DNA from: Ravibacter sp964559125
GTDB lineage: Bacteria; Bacteroidota; Bacteroidia; Cytophagales; Spirosomataceae
Direction of reading: 5' to 3'
Assembly (NCBI GenBank): GCA_964559125.1
Contig: CAZLGW010000041.1
Coordinates: forward strand, 1 to 51,295
Length of the DNA: 51,295 bases
Position 1 is the first letter of the stretch, and each line of letters begins with the position of its first letter. Below are positions 8,938 through 17,739 of this stretch, in pieces. Made by a program: the position numbers and the translations under genes. The notes under the pieces were generated by a model, which did no database searches, was not told the origin of the DNA, and worked only from the letters and a program-made list of their open reading frames with translations.

Positions 8938-11904
8938 ATGGATCGTATTCTGTATTTAAATTTCAATAAGCTCAACAGCCAGCTGGAAGGAGAGCTGTTT
9001 TACGACGATTCCGTCCTGCATAAAACTCAACGGCATTTGTATGCCACCGACGCATCAGTTTACCAGGAACTACCCGTTGCGGTAGCGATCCCCAGGACTA
9101 CCGAAGATCTCCGGCTGCTGGTTGCTTTTGCAGAAAAGAACAAGCTTTCTCTTATTCCGAGAACAGCCGGTACCTCGCTGGCCGGGCAGGTTGTCGGCAG
9201 CGGGATCGTAGTAGACGTTTCCAGGCATTTCAGTCGGATTATTGAAATCAATGCAGAAGAAAAATGGGTCAGGCTGCAGCCCGGCGTCATACGTGACGAT
9301 CTCAACAAGCACCTGGCTCCCTACGGACTTTTGTTCGGGCCCGAGACCTCGACGGCATCCAGGGCGATGATCGGCGGGATGATCGGCAACAACTCCTGCG
9401 GCCTGCATTCCATTACCTGGGGAGCAACGAGAGATCACCTGCTGGAAGTCAAAACCATCCTGGGCGACGGGAAAGAAGTGCATTTTAAGAACCTGTCGCG
9501 GAAAGAATTTCTTGCCAAAGTGGCGGGTGAAGGGATATCCGGCAAAAGAGAACAGGCCATCTATGCCGGTATGTGGGGCATTATTTCCAACCCGGTCGAT
9601 GAAGAGCTTGTTAAAAAGAACTTCCCCAAAGCATCTATAAGGCGCAGGAACTCAGGTTATGCACTCGATGCATTGTTTGATACCGAAAACGACGACATCA
9701 ACCTTTGCAAGCTGATAGCGGGCTCCGAAGGGACGTTGTGCCTTGTAACGGAAGCCAAAATTTCGCTGGTCGACGTTCCTCCGGCTGTAGTAGGCGTAGT
9801 GTGCGTGCATACCTCCACGCTCCTGGAATCGCTGTATGCCAACCGGGTCGCGATGCGGCATCAACCCAAGGCTTCGGAGCTTGTCGACAAATACATCATG
9901 GACTTCACCAAAGACCACCGGGAATATTCGAAGAACCGGTTCTTTATTTCCGGTGATCCGGAGGCACTACTGATTGTTGAATTCTGGGGGGAAAGTCAGG
10001 AAGAAGTCATTGCCAGAGCCGACGCGCTGATTACCGACCTGAAAGCCGAAAACCTCGGCTATGCCTGGCCGCTCTTATTCGGAGATGACGCCAATAAAGC
10101 CTGGGATATCCGGAAGGCCGGTTTAGGACTCATCAGGAATCTCCCGGGCGATACCCAACCGGTAAACCTCATCGAGGACTGTGCGGTGGACGTAGACGAC
10201 CTGCCCGAATATATCACTGAGCTGGACCAACTGCTCAAAAGCAAAGGCCTTCATGCCTCCTACTACGCACATGCCGGCGCCGGGGAGCTGCACGTCGAGC
10301 CGATGATCAACCTGAAAACCAGCGAAGGGAAGGCGATGTTCCGGGAAGTGCTTGCAGATACGGCGGCGCTTGTAAAGAAATATAACGGCGTACTTTCCGG
10401 GGAACACGGCGACGGACGCCTCCGGGGGGAGTTTATCCCGTTTATGATGGGGCCGGAAGTGTACGAGCTATTCCGGCAGGTAAAGAAGATCTGGGACCCT
10501 AACGGTTTGTTCAACAAAGGGAAGATCGTAGACTCGCCGCCTATGAACGAATTTTTACGCTACGAGCAGGACAGGCCTAACCCGAAGATCGAAACGGTCT
10601 TCGATTTTTCGGGACAGGAGAGTATCCTGAGGCTTGCCGAAAAATGCAGCGGTTCGGGCGACTGCCGGAAAACAGAGCTGACAGGCGGTACCATGTGCCC
10701 CAGCTTTATGGCTACCCGCAACGAGAAGGAGACTACCCGGGCGCGGGCCAACATGCTCCGCAAGTTTTATACCGGGGCGTCGCAAAGCACACCTGCCGAA
10801 GACCTGGTTTCGGAAGAGATGGTGAAGGAAGTGCTGGATTTATGCCTGTCGTGTAAAGGCTGCAAATCGGAATGTCCTTCGAGTGTAGACGTAGGCAAGA
10901 TGAAAGCCGAGTTTACACAGCAGTATTACACCCGGCACAGCGCGCCGCTCCGTTCGAGGCTCATTGCCAATTTTACAGGCGAGATGAAACTGGCGTCGGT
11001 CTTTCCCTGGGCATACAACTTTATTTTTAAAACTCCGGCGTTACGGAAAATTGCCAACAGGGTAGTAGGATTTCACCCCGAGCGGACCATGCCGCTTCTT
11101 CACAACATGACCCTGCGCGGCTGGTGGAACAGGCATAAGCGTTCGGGCCCGAAATCCGGGTTACGGCCTCAGAAAGGGAAAGTATACCTTTTCTGCGACG
11201 AGTTTACCAACTATAACGATGTGGAAGCCGGGAAAAAGGCGATCCTGCTGCTTGAAAAGCTTGGCTACGAAGTAGTCGTACCAGAGCACAGCGAATCGGG
11301 GCGTTCCTACCTGTCAAAGGGATTTGTGAAGGAAGCTCAACGGCTGGCTGTTGAAAATGTGCAGGCGCTTGCCGGGCTGGTCTCGGAAAATGCACCCCTG
11401 ATTGGTATAGAACCCTCGGCTATACTCTCCTTTCGCGATGAATACCCTGAGCTGGTGCCTGAAGAGCTCAGGGAAAGTGCCGGGATGTTAGGTAAAAATA
11501 CCTTGCTGTTCGAGGAATTTATTGCTCGTGAGCTGGATGCGAAAAGAATATCGCCAGATTCCTTCAGCAGGGAGGAAAGACTTGTTAAAATTCACGGTCA
11601 CTGTCATCAGAAGGCGCTGTCATCGCTGGTTGCTTCGAAGAAAGCACTTTCCCTGCCTGCAAATTACAAGGTACAGCTTATCCCGTCGGGCTGCTGCGGT
11701 ATGGCCGGGTCTTTTGGCTATGAAGAAGAGCATTATGAGCTATCGATGAAAGTCGGAGAGCTGGTGCTGTTTCCGACGGTCCGCAGCCAGCCGCAGGAAG
11801 TGATCATTGCAGCCGCCGGCACAAGCTGCCGTCACCAGATTAAAGACGGCACGGGGCGTATAGCCAAACATCCGGCGGAGATATTGTGGGAGGCGCTTTT
11901 GTAG
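8938..11904 (+). CDS. FAD-binding and Fe-S-binding dehydrogenase (D-lactate/glycolate dehydrogenase type fusion)
   Basis: 988 residues that combine a GlcD-like FAD oxidase with a GlpC-like iron-sulphur half. The FAD domain shows PRTAGTSLAGQ (about 74-84), GNNSCGLHSITWG and, near 487, SGEHGDGRLRGEF. The C-terminal part has two cysteine clusters for 4Fe-4S centres (about 569-583 and CLSCKGCKSECP at about 636-647), followed by a cysteine-rich domain with HGHCHQKAL and SGCCGMAGSFGYE near 917. Such fusions oxidise D-2-hydroxyacids and pass electrons towards quinone. The exact substrate (D-lactate, glycolate or 2-hydroxyglutarate) is not determined. It stands alone, with a TAACTTTG promoter element just upstream. 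Confidence 0.9.
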   Translation: MDRILYLNFNKLNSQLEGELFYDDSVLHKTQRHLYATDASVYQELPVAVAIPRTTEDLRLLVAFAEKNKLSLIPRTAGTSLAGQVVGSGIVVDVSRHFSRIIEINAEEKWVRLQPGVIRDDLNKHLAPYGLLFGPETSTASRAMIGGMIGNNSCGLHSITWGATRDHLLEVKTILGDGKEVHFKNLSRKEFLAKVAGEGISGKREQAIYAGMWGIISNPVDEELVKKNFPKASIRRRNSGYALDALFDTENDDINLCKLIAGSEGTLCLVTEAKISLVDVPPAVVGVVCVHTSTLLESLYANRVAMRHQPKASELVDKYIMDFTKDHREYSKNRFFISGDPEALLIVEFWGESQEEVIARADALITDLKAENLGYAWPLLFGDDANKAWDIRKAGLGLIRNLPGDTQPVNLIEDCAVDVDDLPEYITELDQLLKSKGLHASYYAHAGAGELHVEPMINLKTSEGKAMFREVLADTAALVKKYNGVLSGEHGDGRLRGEFIPFMMGPEVYELFRQVKKIWDPNGLFNKGKIVDSPPMNEFLRYEQDRPNPKIETVFDFSGQESILRLAEKCSGSGDCRKTELTGGTMCPSFMATRNEKETTRARANMLRKFYTGASQSTPAEDLVSEEMVKEVLDLCLSCKGCKSECPSSVDVGKMKAEFTQQYYTRHSAPLRSRLIANFTGEMKLASVFPWAYNFIFKTPALRKIANRVVGFHPERTMPLLHNMTLRGWWNRHKRSGPKSGLRPQKGKVYLFCDEFTNYNDVEAGKKAILLLEKLGYEVVVPEHSESGRSYLSKGFVKEAQRLAVENVQALAGLVSENAPLIGIEPSAILSFRDEYPELVPEELRESAGMLGKNTLLFEEFIARELDAKRISPDSFSREERLVKIHGHCHQKALSSLVASKKALSLPANYKVQLIPSGCCGMAGSFGYEEEHYELSMKVGELVLFPTVRSQPQEVIIAAAGTSCRHQIKDGTGRIAKHPAEILWEALL

Positions 11905-12060
11905 GGATAATCTAGGATCAAGCCTATTTCTTGTGGAGGTGCTTGCATTATTGATATAGCTGGATTCGGCATAGAAAGAGCAGACCCTACCGGATCTTCT
12001 CCTCCTGTCTACCAGTTGAGCCATAATCTATTGGATACTGAGAAATGGTATTTAACATAG

Positions 12061-12107
12061 AAGGCACAAAGGGTACAGAGAATAAAACTTTGTGCCCTTT
12101 GTGCCTT
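12061..12107. repeat. Short palindromic repeat near the tRNA 3' end
   Basis: Perfect 13-bp arms (12061-12073 and 12095-12107) with an A/T-rich centre. The sequence is made of GGCACAAAGGG-type blocks like those of the hairpin at 33-113. It lies 13 bp beyond the 3' end of the minus-strand tRNA gene and could end that transcript. The rest of 11905-12119 shows no gene. Confidence 0.65.
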
Positions 12108-12119
12108 GGTTGGTTAATG

Positions 12120-12194
12120 TGGTGACCGCGCCAGGAATCGAACCTGGATCTAGAGTTTAGGAAACTCCTATTCTATCCGTTGAACTACGCAGTC
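12120..12194 (-). tRNA. tRNA-Arg (anticodon CCU)
   Basis: A complete 75-nt cloverleaf read on the minus strand. The 7-bp acceptor stem pairs GACTGCG with CGCGGTC (one G-U). The D-stem is GTTC/GAAT. The anticodon stem GGAGT/ACTCT encloses loop TTCCTAA, giving anticodon CCT. The variable loop has 4 nt. The T-arm is CCAGG-TTCGATT-CCTGG. The discriminator is A and the terminal CCA is encoded. It reads the rare AGG codon. Confidence 0.95.
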
Positions 12195-12272
12195 GGGGAT
12201 ATGCAGACCGGGATCAGGATAACTCTGATTTTCCGGCCTGCAAATTTCTTAAATTTTAAATCATAAAGCAAG

Positions 12273-13517
12273 TCAGCTGCCAAAATCCTCGTCGGGAATC
12301 CCGACCCAATTGGGATAAATGGTAAAATGGCGGGCCTTTACAAGTTTGAAGATCTCATCCCGAAGTTCGTCGAGGTTTTCTTTTTTCTCAGCCGAGATAA
12401 ACACAGTATGCCCGGCTTTCTGGGCCATGTAGCTGCGTTTCAGCTGTTCGGTGAGCTCTTCGATGGTTAGTTCGGGTGGAGTGGCATCCAGGCCGTCTTC
12501 ATCCAGGTAATTTGCCGCGTCAAACGGGTTATAATTGTCAATCTTATTAAAAACCAGGATGACGGGCTTGTCGGATGCCCCGATCTCCGCCAGCGTACTG
12601 TTCACCACCTCGATCTGCTCCTCGAAGGTAGGGTGGGATATATCCACCACGTGGAGCAGGATGTCGGCTTCGCGGACCTCATCGAGGGTAGACTTAAAGG
12701 ACTCGATCAACGTTGTGGGAAGCTTCCGGATAAAACCGACCGTATCGGTAAGCAGGAAAGGGATATTTTCGATCGTAACTTTCCTGACCGTAGAGTCTAC
12801 AGTAGCGAACAGCTTGTTTTCGGCAAAAACATCAGCCTTGGCCAGCCGTCGCATCAACGTAGACTTTCCTACGTTGGTATAACCGACAAGTGAAACCCTG
12901 ACCAGCCTTGACCGCTCTTTCCGGCGGGTGATGCTCTGCTTATCGTACTTATCGAGCTTGTCCTTCAGGAAGCTGATCCGGTCCTGCACGATACGGCGGT
13001 CGGTTTCGAGTTCCTTTTCCCCCGGTCCGCGCATCCCCACACCGGCCTTTATACGGCTGAGGTGGGTCCACATGCGGGTCAGCCTCGGGTACATGTACTG
13101 GTATTGGGCCAGCTCTACCTGGGTTTTCGCCTGGGCGGTCTGGGCTCTCATCGCAAAAATGTTGAGGATCAGAAGGCTTCTGTCAAGCACTTTGATGTCT
13201 TTGAAATGCCCTTCGAGGTTCCGGACCTGGGAGGGAGACAGGTCATCGTCAAAAATGATCATGTCTACCGGCTCGGCCTGGATGAAAGTAGTGATCTCTT
13301 CCAGTTTTCCTTTGCCTACATACGTACGTATATCGGGTCTTTCGAGATTCTGGACAAACTTCCGCAGGGTTTCTACCCCGGAAGTGGCGGCCAGGAATTC
13401 AAGCTCGTCGAGGTACTCTTTGGTTTTTTCCGAAGATTGGTTTTTGGGGCTGACGGCTACCAGAACAGCGGTTTCCGGTACTGCTGCCGTCGAAATCATC
13501 TTATTTTTATCGATCAT
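12273..13517 (-). CDS. hflX: GTPase HflX
   Basis: 414 residues with the full HflX layout. The N-terminal HflX domain is followed by the linker with the GMRGPGEKELETDRR motif (about 161-175). The G domain has G1 GYTNVGKST (212-220), G3 DTVGF (258-262) and G4 NKID (324-327). HflX binds the 50S subunit and splits stalled or hibernating ribosomes, for example after heat stress. Start ATG 13517; it appears to be a single-gene unit next to the tRNA-Arg gene. Confidence 0.96.
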   Translation of the reverse strand: MIDKNKMISTAAVPETAVLVAVSPKNQSSEKTKEYLDELEFLAATSGVETLRKFVQNLERPDIRTYVGKGKLEEITTFIQAEPVDMIIFDDDLSPSQVRNLEGHFKDIKVLDRSLLILNIFAMRAQTAQAKTQVELAQYQYMYPRLTRMWTHLSRIKAGVGMRGPGEKELETDRRIVQDRISFLKDKLDKYDKQSITRRKERSRLVRVSLVGYTNVGKSTLMRRLAKADVFAENKLFATVDSTVRKVTIENIPFLLTDTVGFIRKLPTTLIESFKSTLDEVREADILLHVVDISHPTFEEQIEVVNSTLAEIGASDKPVILVFNKIDNYNPFDAANYLDEDGLDATPPELTIEELTEQLKRSYMAQKAGHTVFISAEKKENLDELRDEIFKLVKARHFTIYPNWVGIPDEDFGS

Positions 13518-13592
13518 ATATGGTGTTTTGTTATCAGATTAGTAGGGGAATCATCCTGTTATCTTACGAATTTTCGTGCAAAACGCGGTCTG

Positions 13593-14210
13593 CTATCCGA
13601 AAATACGGGAGACGGGCAGCGTTATAGCCTCCGTCCACGGCATCATGGCATTGAAGAGCCTGATCTGTGTGAAGCTATTGAGATCTTCAGAACGGATGGA
13701 AGCCGGGGAAATAATTCCCTGCCGGAGCAGGAACTCTCTCTGCGTACCTTTCAGCAAAGGTTCCGCTGGAGTTAACCAGTTATTATCCTTCAAGAGCGCA
13801 ATATTACAGACATAGGTATCCGTCAAATAGCCATTCCGCACAATGAGCACATCATCGCATTCCTTTTTTTGGCTATAGATTCTATCTAAATCATGACGTT
13901 GTCTGTATTTAAAAGAGTAATCGATCGTTTCGCTATGTACCAGCTGCAGGGAGGTTATCTTTCGCCGGGAATATATTTCCCATTCAACAGATTCGATATA
14001 GCGCCTGTAGGTGACCCTGCACTTATACACGTGTGAGGGTAACAAATCGGGTATCTGAATTAGTTCCCGGAGGTCCTGGAAATCGTGGGCATCGAAAAGC
14101 GCTTCCCGGGTATGGTGCATACGGCGGTTGTGGAATTCGATGTTTTCCAACCGGGAACGGACACACCTGATGGTTTCGATACAGGCTTCTTTCTTAAAGA
14201 TCATGGGCAC
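13593..14210 (-). CDS. Class IV aminotransferase / aminodeoxychorismate lyase-like (PabC-like)
   Basis: 205 residues of the PLP-dependent fold-type IV family. The probable PLP lysine is in DYSFKYRQR. The motif ECDDVLIVRNGYLTDTYVCN corresponds to the family's DEVLL-N-G-VTEG-SN region, with Tyr-Val-Cys in place of the usual Gly-Ser. The protein is short compared with typical members (~270-280), as in many Bacteroidota PabC-like proteins. The frame begins with GTG 14210; ATG 14204 two codons later is an equal choice, since a stop lies just upstream. No pabB partner is adjacent, so lyase activity is tentative. Confidence 0.72.
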   Translation of the reverse strand: MPMIFKKEACIETIRCVRSRLENIEFHNRRMHHTREALFDAHDFQDLRELIQIPDLLPSHVYKCRVTYRRYIESVEWEIYSRRKITSLQLVHSETIDYSFKYRQRHDLDRIYSQKKECDDVLIVRNGYLTDTYVCNIALLKDNNWLTPAEPLLKGTQREFLLRQGIISPASIRSEDLNSFTQIRLFNAMMPWTEAITLPVSRIFG

Positions 14211-14354
14211 CGGCAGGTCTTTGCAATGTCACAAAATCTGACTGGCAGACCGGATTTTATAACAAAAGAACTACTTTCTCTTCATCAGACCAACTGATTT
14301 TCCGAAATACGAATGTCAACGTCCCTTTTTCATTAAGGATGTCGTCTTTGGCAT

Positions 14355-15428
14355 TTAATCGCGTACGTCGGGGAATTGCTTGAGGACAAAATAAAACCTG
14401 ATGCGCCTCATATATTGATAGAGGCGGGCTACCGGGCCTGAATGGGGATATGCCTGTTTTACCTTAAAACGGAAGTTAATCAGCTTGGTACGAAAAAGTA
14501 TAGGCAAGCTCATATTTTGTCGGTCCTGATCGGTGATTAGCGTCAACGCGGGAGCGGAGACTGGTTTTACGGGTGTGGGCGCATACACTCCGTATTCCAG
14601 GAGGATGGAACATGTGTAATCGAACATGTCTTCTTTTTTTTCATCGATGAATAATTGACGGACTTCTTCCCAGAATGATTGGCCGGAAACTGTATTTAGT
14701 ATCTCTATATCAATGATCCAGTTGAGGTTATCGCGACTTCCGTCCATGGAGGCATGTAAAAGGATTATAAATACTTCGTAGGGCAATTGAGGCTTTTTGG
14801 CTCCGGGGAATAATTTGTAATCGTCTACATGTGCCCATAGCCTTTTTGTAAAGGCCATTGAGGAATATTTACCTATCCGCCAGTGGATATCAATACGCGT
14901 ATCCAGGAGTTGATGAGCAAATTCTACGGCGTGCATAAAATCCATTGTTAACTGTGGAGCATGCTGTAGACGGGCTTTAGCTTGCCTGTTAGGAATATAG
15001 CCTATCTCTTCCAAAAGGGTCATCACTTTAAGCATATCTGCCGGACTGACCAGGATATCAGAATCGCCCATTGTCCGCAGCTCATGGGGTTCATAATAAC
15101 TTCTCGTGGTAGCACCTTTAATGACAATATACGCGATATTGGCGGCAGTGAGCGTAGCGAGTACCTTATTCAGTTGGTCGTTGATATGCTGGGTTTTCAG
15201 CCACCAGTGTTTATAAATTACTTTCAGGCGTTTGTCGTGGCGGGTAGTGATTCCGGCCTGCTGGTTTTTATGGAGAAAATAGGGGATCAGGCGCGAAGAG
15301 CTATAGTCGAGGTCGTCTATCGCTACTTTTTCTTCCCACTCGCTGACCCAGCGCTGCTGTTCGGTTTTCGAAGATGCAACACAGGCTTTTACTAATAACT
15401 GTTGAGTGGGGTTCAGATCGCTGGTCAT
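14355..15428 (-). CDS. PF14907-type nucleotidyltransferase family protein
   Basis: 357 residues from ATG 15428 (the frame is open to a TTG at 15455). The core has IAYIVIKGATTRSYY followed by ELRTMGDSDILV, the KGA and G-D-x-D signature of the 'uncharacterised nucleotidyltransferase' family (PF14907). Members occur in gene clusters with HprK-like kinases and PqqD proteins, including some lasso-peptide clusters, where their chemistry is not settled. The start lies one base after the stop of the ABC transporter gene (TGA-T-ATG), which points to tight translational coupling. Last gene of the minus-strand operon. Confidence 0.78.
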   Translation of the reverse strand: MTSDLNPTQQLLVKACVASSKTEQQRWVSEWEEKVAIDDLDYSSSRLIPYFLHKNQQAGITTRHDKRLKVIYKHWWLKTQHINDQLNKVLATLTAANIAYIVIKGATTRSYYEPHELRTMGDSDILVSPADMLKVMTLLEEIGYIPNRQAKARLQHAPQLTMDFMHAVEFAHQLLDTRIDIHWRIGKYSSMAFTKRLWAHVDDYKLFPGAKKPQLPYEVFIILLHASMDGSRDNLNWIIDIEILNTVSGQSFWEEVRQLFIDEKKEDMFDYTCSILLEYGVYAPTPVKPVSAPALTLITDQDRQNMSLPILFRTKLINFRFKVKQAYPHSGPVARLYQYMRRIRFYFVLKQFPDVRD

Positions 15429-15429
15429 A

Positions 15430-17046
15430 TCAGAAATGTTTGATTTCGTCGGCAATGTCTTCGAAGCCGCTTTGATGGCTGATGATCACAATGATCATAT
15501 TTTTCTTCAGATTGAGCATTTCTCTTTTGATTTCAGCAACAGCGTACTGGTCCAGGTGGTTGAGCGGTTCGTCCAGGATCAGCACTTCGGCGGCGCGCAC
15601 CAATTCTCTGATGAGTGCGATCCGCTTGGCTTCTCCTCCTGACAAACCTTCACCTCTTTCTCCAACGGTGCGTTCACCGGAGTTAAGGCCGGCGGGAAGC
15701 AATCCCGAAAGCCACGTACCGGCAACACTTTCCCATGCTTTCTCTCCATCAGGATGCCCGAAAACCATGTTTTCCCTGATGGTCCCCATGAATATGGGAG
15801 AATGTTGATCCAGGAAAGCAAACCTGCCTCTCAGCTCTTTCAGACTGCTCCATTCCACCACGATATCGTTGATCGTCAGGCTGGCTTCTTTTGGAGAAAG
15901 GAGACCCAGCAACAGATGTGCTGCTGTTGATTTGCCGGTACCGTTATTCCCTTTCCACAGGTAAATCTTCCCTCGTTCCAGGTCAAACTCTGTTTGCAGG
16001 AATTCGGCTTTATCAGGGAAGGGAAAGGTAAGATCCCTGACCGATATTTTCCGGATCGGGGCTATCTCAGGGGAAGTCCCCGGAGTTTCTTCCTTTAATT
16101 CAAAAAACGCAAGAATACTCTTCAGCGACTCCTGGCCTTCCATAAAACTGTGGAGAGCACCCGGCGCCTGCGTGAGATTACCCTGAATGACAGTGACGAT
16201 GAGGAAAACAAACAGTAATTCAGATATTGATACGTACTCTTTCTGTACCATATAAATACCGGCAATTAATATGATCACGCGCGCAATGTTGCTGACAAAT
16301 TGATTAATGTTCCGCCAGTAGGCCTGGCTATGGACCATACGGGCGTTGGAGGCCAGGAAAGCAGCAGTATTGCTTTGATGCGTGCCGAGGGACTCTTCAT
16401 ATCCCCTGTTCAGCTTAATCAGGTCAAACTGATCGACACTTTTGGCGATCCAGTGATGCTGATGCCGCCATGCATTGTGAAACTGCCCGAAATAAGGCCT
16501 CGATTTACGCGAGGCGAGAAATTGAACGGCTACGGTGATCAGTAGGGCGCCCAGGCATAACAGGAACAGGGGCGTACTGATAAAAGCGATAAAAAGGGTA
16601 AGCACGACGACGATCACCCCATTGACAATGAGGGTTTCCAGCAATGCGCCCAGGCCGGCTCTGAGACGCCAGGTGTCCATCATGATCAGGTCAAAGTAAT
16701 AGACCCGGTTTTTACTGTGAAAAGTGCGCCAATCCAGGCTTATCATTTTTTTCCAGACCTTCTCAGTAAGGGAGGCCGAAAAGGTCTGGAGGATCTTCAG
16801 GTTTAATGTCGATTGCTTCTGGGATACAATAGCCGAGACTATCAATAGCAGAGTGACAGCTGCAATACCCCAAAGCAGCTCTGTTGCAGATTGCTGGTCA
16901 ATATTTTTAACCAGGTAAAACAGGGTGTAAGGCCATACAAGAGAGACTCCTATCCGTGTTATTCCATAGATAACCGTAAGGACCAGCTCTTTCCGCGGGA
17001 TAAATTTTAATATGGCAGACCACTTTAAATCTTTAATCTGATCCAT
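15430..17046 (-). CDS. ABC transporter, fused permease and ATPase (peptide/lipid exporter type)
   Basis: 538 residues. The N-terminal ~300 residues form a membrane domain with about five to six hydrophobic segments. The ATPase follows: Walker A GNNGTGKS (366-373), Q-loop Q414, signature LSGGE (468-472), Walker B VLILDE (488-493) and switch His 524. No N-terminal C39 peptidase domain is present, so this exporter cannot itself cleave a leader peptide. It would work as a homodimer in the inner membrane. It sits between the glycosyltransferase genes and the nucleotidyltransferase gene; by context it exports the operon's product. Confidence 0.9.
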   Translation of the reverse strand: MDQIKDLKWSAILKFIPRKELVLTVIYGITRIGVSLVWPYTLFYLVKNIDQQSATELLWGIAAVTLLLIVSAIVSQKQSTLNLKILQTFSASLTEKVWKKMISLDWRTFHSKNRVYYFDLIMMDTWRLRAGLGALLETLIVNGVIVVVLTLFIAFISTPLFLLCLGALLITVAVQFLASRKSRPYFGQFHNAWRHQHHWIAKSVDQFDLIKLNRGYEESLGTHQSNTAAFLASNARMVHSQAYWRNINQFVSNIARVIILIAGIYMVQKEYVSISELLFVFLIVTVIQGNLTQAPGALHSFMEGQESLKSILAFFELKEETPGTSPEIAPIRKISVRDLTFPFPDKAEFLQTEFDLERGKIYLWKGNNGTGKSTAAHLLLGLLSPKEASLTINDIVVEWSSLKELRGRFAFLDQHSPIFMGTIRENMVFGHPDGEKAWESVAGTWLSGLLPAGLNSGERTVGERGEGLSGGEAKRIALIRELVRAAEVLILDEPLNHLDQYAVAEIKREMLNLKKNMIIVIISHQSGFEDIADEIKHF

Positions 17047-17052
17047 TGGCGG

Positions 17053-17739
17053 TCAGGGTTCTGTTATTTTACGTTTCTCATCCATGTGTATCTTCAATAC
17101 TTCGAGAAAGGCGTTTTTCGAAGTAGAACCTGTCATATTGTGGTAATGGACCCTCCGGTAGGCGAGCACTTCATCCAGTGTTGCGATTTCTTTTCCGGCT
17201 CTCCTGATCCTGCTGAACCATTCGATGAAATCCCCGACCGGAATAGTTTCGTTAAAGAGTCCGAACGTTTCGAAAAGTGATCTTTTGCCTAAAAAAGTGA
17301 GCTTTAAAAAGCCCTTTAAAGGCCCGGGACGAGCTTTTGACGTTTTAAGGGCGCCTTCGTCAAAGCTTTCGAATTCCTCCAGCATACAGAAGCTTATGTC
17401 TGCACCGCTCTTGTCCAGGCTTTCCATCTGCTTTTCAAGTTTTTGAGGATGCCACAGGTCATCGGCGTCCAGGAATGCAATATAGTCTGCCGTAGCCCGG
17501 CGGACAGCAGCATTTAAGGTGGCCGATATGCCTGAATGCGGAAGTTCAATTGGCTTTATCCGGGCATCGGCCTCGCTCAGGCTCCTGATGATTTGCGATG
17601 TGGAATCTGTCGATCCGTCATTGGCAATAATAATATTCAGGTTCTGCCAGGTTTGATTTTGAGCAGACGCAACGGCCTCTTTTATAAATTTTTCACCGTT
17701 GTAGACGATGATGACAACATCAATCAGGGGCCGGTTCAT
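17053..17739 (-). CDS. GT2-family glycosyltransferase (single domain)
   Basis: 228 residues, a GT-A fold family 2 glycosyltransferase. It opens with IDVVIIVYNGEKFIKEAVAS and has the NDGSTDST nucleotide-binding motif and a DADD metal-binding motif (91-94). The protein ends soon after the catalytic domain and has no membrane span, so it is probably cytosolic. It overlaps the upstream tandem glycosyltransferase gene by four bases and lies six bases before the ABC transporter gene. Donor and acceptor are unknown. Confidence 0.9.
   Translation of the reverse strand: MNRPLIDVVIIVYNGEKFIKEAVASAQNQTWQNLNIIIANDGSTDSTSQIIRSLSEADARIKPIELPHSGISATLNAAVRRATADYIAFLDADDLWHPQKLEKQMESLDKSGADISFCMLEEFESFDEGALKTSKARPGPLKGFLKLTFLGKRSLFETFGLFNETIPVGDFIEWFSRIRRAGKEIATLDEVLAYRRVHYHNMTGSTSKNAFLEVLKIHMDEKRKITEP

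Noticed and set aside
13062..13775. A 237-codon plus-strand open frame opposite hflX
   Set aside because: It runs antisense through the conserved hflX coding region and across its start; no domain is visible.
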